A stretch of 20,856 nt of DNA from Firmicutes bacterium UBA2530 (GTDB lineage Bacteria; Bacillota; Clostridia; Tissierellales; Sedimentibacteraceae). Positions 15,454-20,856 of the stretch are shown in pieces. How positions within the stretch are numbered: the stretch's first letter is position 1; each line of letters starts with the position of its first letter. Below the pieces are notes generated by a model, which had not been told where the DNA came from, did not search any database, and saw only the letters and a list, made by a program, of their open reading frames with translations. The DNA lies in contig DDNC01000023.1 of NCBI GenBank assembly GCA_002340985.1, positions 108,605 to 129,460 of the forward strand. The letters are read 5' to 3'. The translations under genes were made by a program, and so were the position numbers.

Positions 15454-16152
15454 CTATCCTAATATGAACTTTTTTATTGTTTTTTCCTGTGCATCGGGAT
15501 TGAGTTTGTATACCTGTTTGGCAATTTTTTGGTATGCCTCATCTTGTGGGATGCTTGGCATTGTTACATTCCTGTACTGCCAAAACCGTTCTGTTGTACA
15601 AAAAACTGTACTGTTCCAGCCATAACCTTCACCATACTTATTTTTCTTCTGTGTCCTGCCGCACATGGTGATGAACATTTTCATCTGAAGCTCTGTTATG
15701 GCACGATCAAACTGAGTGTTATCTTCTTTTCCGAATCCTCCAAGCTGCTTGATTTCGTGAAGCGCTACCTCTTCGTTCTGTGCAATAATATCAAATATAC
15801 GCTTGGCAGCATGACTGAAGATTCCTTCAAGATATGCTTCTTCAAAAGACAAGTCGTTTCTTCGTACAGACAGGAAGAATGGATACCAGTCTCTTGTTAT
15901 ATATCCGCTGGTTTTGAAAAATATTTTTGAATAGGCAACGTTCTGTCGTTCCTCAAGTACACGCATCCGCCATTCCCACGGGTCGGTTTCCGGATCGCCT
16001 GTATGCCATCGTATGGGAGAATCCACGAACTCCTGTTCATTCCAGCTGAACGGAATAATTGCAAAGATGCCCTTGCTGTTTCCGCCACCCATAGAAAAGC
16101 CGCAATCCTGCAAAGCAGCATAGAAATCTGAAAAACTATATATTTTTTTCAT
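15454..16152 (-). CDS. AlkZ-related protein of unknown function
   Basis: A 232-residue soluble protein. Start MKKIYSFSDFYAALQDCGF, a Gly-rich GGGNSKGIF segment, then Trp-rich WNEQEF and WEWRMRVLEERQNVAY. The middle part (about residues 120-160, IFDIIAQNEEVALHEIKQLGGFG, followed by DRAITELQMKMFITMCG) reads like a winged-helix pair, as in the HTH domains of the AlkZ/YcaQ family of DNA glycosylases. It is shorter than AlkZ (about 400 residues), and I do not see a full glycosylase active site. From memory, proteins with this layout are annotated AlkZ-related; the role is unknown. GGAGT lies before the ATG, and only five bases separate it from the flavin-reductase-like gene, so the two are co-translated. 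Confidence 0.55.
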   Translation of the reverse strand: MKKIYSFSDFYAALQDCGFSMGGGNSKGIFAIIPFSWNEQEFVDSPIRWHTGDPETDPWEWRMRVLEERQNVAYSKIFFKTSGYITRDWYPFFLSVRRNDLSFEEAYLEGIFSHAAKRIFDIIAQNEEVALHEIKQLGGFGKEDNTQFDRAITELQMKMFITMCGRTQKKNKYGEGYGWNSTVFCTTERFWQYRNVTMPSIPQDEAYQKIAKQVYKLNPDAQEKTIKKFILG

Positions 16153-16157
16153 AATTG

Positions 16158-16805
16158 TTACTCCTCATTTATTCTAACAATTTTGCATACTGCAACTGCA
16201 CTTGATTTGCCCTCGCCTGTCTTTAAGTCTTTGGGCGAATGAATATTGAGCATAAAGCCTGTATCTTCATACTTCCCGTCAATTCCGTCTGCGTAATTTT
16301 CATCTGCTGCAATATGAACCACCTTACCAATAAAAATCGAGGAAATATCTGACATAGGAATATTTTTTTCCAATTTGCATTCAAGTGATAAAAATGCTTC
16401 TTTTAAACGCGGGCAATCAATACTGGATGCCTGCTCTTCCGTGAAACCGCCGGCTGAAATTTCGTCAGCATCATCACTGTTGTCGTTAATGGTTTTAATA
16501 CAGGAATCGAAATAATCTTTGCCTATAAAATTAATTACAAATTCACCGTTTCGCAAAATGTTACGGTAGGTATGAGTGTGGTGGAGCATGCCAGGTATAA
16601 TTGTGTAAAAACCATTTCCGTCACCTGAAAAGCTGCTCCAGCCGCTGAAGCACACATTTGGCTTACCGTTTTCCTTGCGGGTGGTAATTGCAAACAAAAT
16701 GCTTGGAATTCCGCAGGCATATTCAAAATGATGAAAAACTTCGTACTGGCCCGGCCAATGCTCCTTAAAGTTTTCCGGTTTTGTCTGTCCCATTTCAATC
16801 TTCAT
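16158..16805 (-). CDS. Flavin-reductase-like (FMN-binding split barrel) protein
   Basis: A 215-residue protein of the flavin reductase-like family. Typical elements are GIPSILFAITTRKENGKPNVCFSGWSSF near the N-end, YRNILRNGEFVINFIG in the middle and SSIFIGKVVHIAADENY toward the C-end. Members bind FMN and reduce flavin or act as stand-alone reductases; substrate and partner are not evident. The ATG at 16805 is chosen because AAAGGAGG lies seven bases upstream; an in-frame start 15 codons earlier would place the ribosome site inside the gene. It has its own -10 (TATAAT on the minus strand, 16827-16832), next to a dyad, between it and the regulator gene. Confidence 0.8.
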   Translation of the reverse strand: MKIEMGQTKPENFKEHWPGQYEVFHHFEYACGIPSILFAITTRKENGKPNVCFSGWSSFSGDGNGFYTIIPGMLHHTHTYRNILRNGEFVINFIGKDYFDSCIKTINDNSDDADEISAGGFTEEQASSIDCPRLKEAFLSLECKLEKNIPMSDISSIFIGKVVHIAADENYADGIDGKYEDTGFMLNIHSPKDLKTGEGKSSAVAVCKIVRINEE

Positions 16806-16826
16806 GATAAAACCTCCTTTTTCAAA

Positions 16827-16861
16827 ATTATAACACACAGAACATGACATCTGTATGTCGT
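16827..16861 (-). promoter_or_regulatory. Promoter with imperfect dyad before the flavin-reductase-like gene
   Basis: On the minus strand, TATAAT (16827-16832) lies 22 bases before the start. The -35 region is poor and is covered by the imperfect dyad ACGACAT-ACAG-ATGTCATGT (16842-16861), six of seven positions symmetrical. This arrangement suits a regulated promoter; the WYL regulator encoded just upstream is the obvious candidate. Confidence 0.45.
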
Positions 16862-16863
16862 GT

Positions 16864-17766
16864 TCAATCGTACTTTTTAAAAATATTTTGTGATATAGCT
16901 TTCAGCTTCTCACGTACTTCCGGAGGATCTAAAACTTCAACCATGTCACCGAAGCCAAGAAACCACGGTATAGTACTATCAAAATTAGTAAAACCCCATC
17001 TGGTGTATAGTCTGCCGTCTTCCATGACGGTGAAGGAAGGAGGGCCGTATTCCTCTACGAGGCGGTATTTTACCGAACTGTCGTAAATTGCCGTGACAAA
17101 ATAATCGTCTGTCAAGTGTGCACCAAAATCTTTTTTCTCATGAGGAATCTCCTGTGTGACAAAGCTATTTTCGGTTAATGTAAGCTCCCATAATCGGTTT
17201 AGCTTATACATTCTAAAATCTTGTTTTTCGTTGCACCATCCAAATAAATACCAGGCGGACCATTTAAACACAATTAGGTACGGATTTACTGACTTATCCT
17301 TTTCGCCCTTGCTGTAATAATAATGGAAGCGAACTGTTTTGCCGGTTGAGATTGCCTTTCTGAGAAGCTCTATTTTATCAGAAAGGCTGTCCTTGTAAAA
17401 AGAAGACAGGTCAATGAGCATGCTGTCGGCAAGAGAAATGACAGATTTTTGCCTTGCAAGCTTTTCTTTCAATGGTGTGTGCCTTGAAGTATGAGAGATG
17501 CTGTCGAGAGTTTTCATTCCAATTAAAAGAGCCTGCATTTCATCCACAGTAAACACGGTTGTATCCAGATTGAAGCCTTCCATAATTGATATGCCGCCAT
17601 TTTCACCCTGTGTAGTTACAATAGGGATACCGGCACGGCATATATCTTCCACGTCACGAAGAATCGTGCGGCGCGAAACCTCAAATTTTTCTGCGAGATA
17701 AGGCGCAGTCACTTTTCCTTTTTGCTGCAGTACGGTAATTATACCGATTAAACGATCAATTTTCAT
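16864..17766 (-). CDS. WYL-domain transcriptional regulator (YafY/DeoR-like HTH)
   Basis: A 300-residue DNA-binding regulator. The N-terminal winged HTH (residues 1-60) has IDRLIGIITVLQQKGKVTAPYLAEKFEVSRRTILRDVEDI split over recognition helices; the recognition helix is around SRRTILRDV. The WYL domain lies at about residues 140-200 (TGKTVRFHYYYSKGEK ... WSAWYLFGWCNE), a ligand- or nucleic-acid-end-sensing module, and is followed by a WCX-type C-terminal segment. Proteins of this form often control neighbouring genes in response to DNA damage, nucleotides or small ligands. GGAGAG precedes ATG 17766. Transcribed away from the VTC operon; the 200-base gap between the two contains the AAGTTCAG repeats. 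Confidence 0.9.
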   Translation of the reverse strand: MKIDRLIGIITVLQQKGKVTAPYLAEKFEVSRRTILRDVEDICRAGIPIVTTQGENGGISIMEGFNLDTTVFTVDEMQALLIGMKTLDSISHTSRHTPLKEKLARQKSVISLADSMLIDLSSFYKDSLSDKIELLRKAISTGKTVRFHYYYSKGEKDKSVNPYLIVFKWSAWYLFGWCNEKQDFRMYKLNRLWELTLTENSFVTQEIPHEKKDFGAHLTDDYFVTAIYDSSVKYRLVEEYGPPSFTVMEDGRLYTRWGFTNFDSTIPWFLGFGDMVEVLDPPEVREKLKAISQNIFKKYD

Positions 17767-17852
17767 AATACTTCTCTCCAGATGGGATAAGAAATTGCTA
17801 TTACTAATTTTAATATATATTTATATATTGAACAAGGGTTAAAATTCGTGGT

Positions 17853-17923
17853 CTGAACTTTCTATAAACCACTTATGAAATAAAGTTCAGATAAAGTTCA
17901 GACAGCAAACAAACCAAGTTCAG
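17853..17923. promoter_or_regulatory. Array of AAGTTCAG repeats, probable response-regulator operator
   Basis: AAGTTCAG occurs at 17883-17890, 17894-17901 and 17916-17923, that is at steps of 11 and 22 bases, one and two helical turns on the same face. The first two extend to AAAGTTCAGA. The reverse complement CTGAACTT is at 17853-17860. Direct repeats at 11-base spacing are the usual form of OmpR/PhoB-family sites. The array lies 47 bases before the VTC gene and 87 or more bases from the WYL gene, so the VTC operon is the likely target. A clear -10 follows at TAAAGTATATTTA, only a weak match. Confidence 0.6.
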
Positions 17924-17969
17924 CCTGATGCTGTAAAGTATATTTAACAAACATAAAGGAGTGGTGAAA

Positions 17970-18647
17970 ATGAAAGAATCAGGCGGGAGACATGAACTGA
18001 AGCATTATATAAATTATGGAGATTTATTGCAGATTAGGTCGAGGCTGAAGTGCGTAGCACGTCATGATGAAAATGCTGCGGACGGCGGCGGATATCGGGT
18101 CAGGAGTCTTTACTTCGATAATTATAATGATAAGGTGCTGCGTGAAAAAATAGATGGTGTAGACGAACGTGAAAAGTTTCGCCTTCGCCTTTACAACAAT
18201 GACAGTTCATTCATACGACTGGAAAAGAAAACTAAGAAAAACGGACTTTGTTACAAAAAAAGCGCCTTGATAACCAAGGAAGAATGCAAAAGACTGCTTG
18301 AAGGTGATGCGGGAGTGCTCAAGGAAAACGGTAATCAGCTTCTTTTGGAGTTGTATGCAAAAATGTGTTTTCAGCAGCTACGTCCAAAAAATATAGTTGA
18401 TTATATGAGGGAAGCTTATGTATTCCCCGCGGGAAATGTACGCATCACGTTGGATTATGATATACGATCAGGCTCTGATGTAGGTACATTTTTAGAGACT
18501 GAAATCAATACCGTTTCAATACCAAAAGTATTTATATTGGAAGTGAAATATGACAAGTTTCTGCCGGAGTTGATGCGCGGCGTGGTTTCGCTTTCCAGCA
18601 GACAGAGTGCAGCATTTTCAAAATATGCTGCGGCAAGAATTATTTAG
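17970..18647 (+). CDS. VTC-domain polyphosphate polymerase-like protein
   Basis: A 225-residue cytoplasmic protein built of the VTC domain, the triphosphate-tunnel fold that in yeast Vtc4 makes polyphosphate from ATP. Typical positions are RHELKHYI near the N-end, GYRVRSLYFDNY, REKFRLRLYN, FIRLEKKTKKNG with its basic tunnel strand, VRITLDYDIRSG and the metal-binding ILEVKYDKFLP, and a helical end ending LSSRQSAAFSKYAAAR. The Arg, Lys and Glu residues of the tunnel strands appear present. Start ATG 17970 is chosen behind AAAGGAG at 17955-17961; two GTG codons overlap that site. Bacterial members commonly sit with DUF4956 and CotH genes, as here. Whether it makes polyphosphate or acts on another triphosphate cannot be told. 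Confidence 0.88.
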   Translation: MKESGGRHELKHYINYGDLLQIRSRLKCVARHDENAADGGGYRVRSLYFDNYNDKVLREKIDGVDEREKFRLRLYNNDSSFIRLEKKTKKNGLCYKKSALITKEECKRLLEGDAGVLKENGNQLLLELYAKMCFQQLRPKNIVDYMREAYVFPAGNVRITLDYDIRSGSDVGTFLETEINTVSIPKVFILEVKYDKFLPELMRGVVSLSSRQSAAFSKYAAARII

Positions 18648-18660
18648 GGAGGAAATTATT

Positions 18661-19332
18661 ATGACATTTAACGATATTTTTAAATCAAGCTTTTTAGAAA
18701 AAGCAACAGAGTTTTCATTACTTGATGTAGGGCTTGCGATGCTCTTATCTTTTTCAATAGGATTGTTTATTTTCTATGTTTACAAAAAGACGTTCGCAGG
18801 AGTTATGTATTCGGCGTCTTTCGGAGTATCAATAATGGCAATGACATTGATTACAACTCTTGTTATTTTGGCTGTAACATCTAACGTAATACTTTCTTTG
18901 GGAATGGTGGGTGCTCTTTCGATTGTGCGTTTCAGAACGGCAATTAAGGAACCTCTTGATATTGCATTTCTTTTCTGGTCAATAACTGCCGGTATAGTTG
19001 TAGGTGCAGGGCTTATTCCGCTTGCAGTTATAGGGTCAGTAATTATTGGAATTGTGCTGCTTGTGTTTGTAAATAATAAAAGTACGGACACGCCATATAT
19101 CATTGTGATTAACCTTACGGATGACGAGGCGGAAAACGGAGCAATGTCCATGATAAGGTCCAAGACAAAAAAATCTCTGATTAAGGCCAAGACGGTTTCT
19201 CACAATGGAATAGAACTGACGGTAGAAGTGAGATTGCTTGATATGTCGGCCAAATTGGTAAATGAGCTGCTTGCAGTAAAAGGTGTAAATAATGTATGCC
19301 TTGTGAGCTATAACGGCGAATATACGGCATAA
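18661..19332 (+). CDS. DUF4956 family membrane protein
   Basis: A 223-residue membrane protein, second gene of the VTC operon. It has four hydrophobic segments (about residues 20-40, 45-80, 85-100 and 105-140), with the conserved short loop LGMVGALSIVRFRTAIKEPLDIAF between them, the hallmark of this family. The C-terminal part (from about residue 140) is soluble and alpha/beta, like the ACT-type tail of MgtC proteins. It probably anchors or channels the product of the VTC protein across the membrane, an inference from neighbourhood only. GGGAGGA precedes ATG 18661, 13 bases after the VTC stop. Confidence 0.88.
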   Translation: MTFNDIFKSSFLEKATEFSLLDVGLAMLLSFSIGLFIFYVYKKTFAGVMYSASFGVSIMAMTLITTLVILAVTSNVILSLGMVGALSIVRFRTAIKEPLDIAFLFWSITAGIVVGAGLIPLAVIGSVIIGIVLLVFVNNKSTDTPYIIVINLTDDEAENGAMSMIRSKTKKSLIKAKTVSHNGIELTVEVRLLDMSAKLVNELLAVKGVNNVCLVSYNGEYTA

Positions 19333-19355
19333 GCATATGAAACTGAGGTGAGAGC

Positions 19356-20856
19356 ATGATACAAAGCAGAAGGATAAATGTAATTGTTGTAATTTCTGTG
19401 CTTTTATCCCTGATTGTAAGTATTTTTCTAATTGTAATGGGAAATATTCAGAAAGAAGACAAGGATACAAGAACAGAACCTTTATATGCAACAAAATTAT
19501 TTGGCACAGATATAATTTCTGTAGAAATCATTGCAGATGAAGACGAGTGGCAGAAAATGCTGGAAAATGCAATGAACGAAGAATTTATCATGGCTGACGT
19601 AATCGTAAATGGTACAAAGTTTGAAAAGGTGGGAATACGGCCGAAAGGCAACTCAAGTCTTAGTCAGGTAGCTCAGTCTGACAGTCAGAGATACAGCTTC
19701 AGACTTCAATTTGATAAATATGTCAAAGGACAGACGTGCTTTGGGTTAACAAGTTTTGTTGTAAATAACATGCTTGGAGATAATACTTATATGAAAGAAT
19801 ATATCTCCTACGACCTCATGAAAGAAATCGGCGTGGATGCACCTTATTTCGGTTTTTCTAACATAAGCGTAAACGGCAAAGAGTGGGGACTTTATCTTGC
19901 GGTGGAGCTTTATAACGACAGCTATGAACAACGTGTATTTGGAGATGCTTCGGGTATGCTTTATAATGTAAAAAGCATGGATATGGGAGAAAATAATGCT
20001 GATGGCAATGCCGGACGTATGCCAGATGCAGTACCGGATGGAGCATTCCCTGCAGCACCTGACGGGGGCGGTGCCGGTAATTTTACTCCTGACATGGGGA
20101 AAAATATTAAGGGTGAATTTTCAGGTGAGGGCATCCGATTTGAAGGCAGACAGCCCGGAGGAATGGGCGGAGGAAGAGGCAGCAACGGAGGCAGCCTGGA
20201 ATATACAGATGATAATGTTTCGAACTACAGTGCAATATTCAACAATGTAGTCGGTAAAGGAACGGAAGCAGATTATAAGAGAGTAGTTGAAGCTTTAAAG
20301 GCGTTGAATGAAGGAAGGGACCTGGAAAAATACTTTGATGTCGACCAGATTCTGCGCTATCTTGCCGCACACACAATCGTAGTAAACTTAGACAGCTACT
20401 CTTCCAGCATGGCACAAAATTATTATATTTATGAAAAAGACGGGCAATTAACTGTATTGCCGTGGGACTATAATCTTTCGTGGGGAGGATTCCAGAGCGG
20501 AGATGCATCAGACGTTATTAATTTTCCTATTGATACGCCGGTAAGCGGTGTTGAGATGTCAAGCCGCCCGCTGATAGAAAGATTGTTTGAAAACGAAGAA
20601 TATTTAAACAGCTATCATGAATATTTGCAGGAGCTGGTTGATAAATACTTTGCAGACGGAAGATTTGAATCTAAAATTAATAAGATTTCAGCATTAATTG
20701 ATGAATATGTCAAGAATGATGCTACCGCATTTTGCACGTATGAACAGTACAAGACAGCAGTTTCTTCATTTAACCTTTTAGGCAGGCTGAGGGGTGAAAG
20801 TGTACAGGGACAGCTTGATGGGGCCATTGCAAGTACAGCATCAGGACAAAAGGAAG
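19356..20856 (+). CDS. CotH-kinase-like protein, membrane-anchored, 3' part beyond the window
   Basis: At least 500 codons remain open to the window end, so the C-terminus is missing. A hydrophobic N-terminal segment (residues 7-29, VIVVISVLLSLIVSIFLIV) suggests a signal anchor. The CotH fold is shown by IRPKGNSS with K97, by NNMLGDNTYMKEYISYDLM, by FGFSNISVNGKEWGLYLAVE and by LPWDYNLSWGG with D371 as the likely metal-binding Asp. Spore CotH phosphorylates coat proteins; the substrate of this secreted-side relative is unknown. Residues about 208-284 form a Gly-, Met-, Pro- and Asp-rich insert. GAGGTGAG lies seven bases before ATG 19356. The stop is 24 bases after the DUF4956 gene, and all three genes should be one operon. 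Confidence 0.85.
   Translation, partial: MIQSRRINVIVVISVLLSLIVSIFLIVMGNIQKEDKDTRTEPLYATKLFGTDIISVEIIADEDEWQKMLENAMNEEFIMADVIVNGTKFEKVGIRPKGNSSLSQVAQSDSQRYSFRLQFDKYVKGQTCFGLTSFVVNNMLGDNTYMKEYISYDLMKEIGVDAPYFGFSNISVNGKEWGLYLAVELYNDSYEQRVFGDASGMLYNVKSMDMGENNADGNAGRMPDAVPDGAFPAAPDGGGAGNFTPDMGKNIKGEFSGEGIRFEGRQPGGMGGGRGSNGGSLEYTDDNVSNYSAIFNNVVGKGTEADYKRVVEALKALNEGRDLEKYFDVDQILRYLAAHTIVVNLDSYSSSMAQNYYIYEKDGQLTVLPWDYNLSWGGFQSGDASDVINFPIDTPVSGVEMSSRPLIERLFENEEYLNSYHEYLQELVDKYFADGRFESKINKISALIDEYVKNDATAFCTYEQYKTAVSSFNLLGRLRGESVQGQLDGAIASTASGQKE

Overview
This window is an AT-rich stretch of a low-GC Gram-positive chromosome. Strong AGGAGG-type ribosome binding sites, TTG/GTG/ATG starts, a lipoprotein with a Gram-positive lipobox, class 1B dihydroorotate dehydrogenase (PyrD/PyrK) and Clostridia-type proteins (DUF951, YedF, a DUF5711-like protein beside CvpA) all point to an anaerobic member of the Clostridia. 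I cannot name the genus from sequence alone. The plus strand carries most genes; one three-gene block lies on the minus strand.

Layout. (1) Bases 1-3583: a long AT-rich leader with a near-consensus promoter, then a glycine betaine/proline-betaine ABC importer operon (binding lipoprotein, permease, ATPase with CBS domains), closed by a terminator. (2) 3584-9021: pyrC, a class V PLP enzyme of the cysteine desulfurase type with its own promoter and terminator, a DUF5711-like anchored protein, CvpA, YedF and DUF951. The desulfurase-like gene and yedF are of types associated with selenium metabolism and are interleaved here with housekeeping genes. (3) 9034-13787: the pyrimidine operon pyrB-pyrI-pyrF-pyrK-pyrD-pyrE behind a leader with a PyrR-type box that runs into the pyrB Shine-Dalgarno sequence, ending at a strong terminator. 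With pyrC this gives UMP synthesis from carbamoyl phosphate; carAB and pyrR are not in the window. (4) 13866-15380: a secreted NodB-type polysaccharide deacetylase, tRNA-Thr(CGU), and about 600 bases without a protein gene that hold a candidate structured RNA. (5) 15454-17766, minus strand: a WYL-domain regulator, a flavin-reductase-like protein and an AlkZ-related protein, probably one transcription unit with an extra promoter and dyad after the regulator gene. (6) 17850-20856: a VTC-type polyphosphate polymerase domain protein, a DUF4956 membrane protein and a CotH-kinase-like lipid-anchored or membrane-anchored protein (cut by the window edge), preceded by AAGTTCAG repeats on an 11-base grid that look like an OmpR/PhoB-family response regulator site.

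The best candidates for new biology are the VTC-DUF4956-CotH operon with its operator array, the unassigned structured RNA after tRNA-Thr, and the pyrB leader with two PyrR-like boxes and mutually exclusive helices. Most enzymes are ordinary and confidently assigned; I did not see a mobile element, CRISPR array or rRNA.
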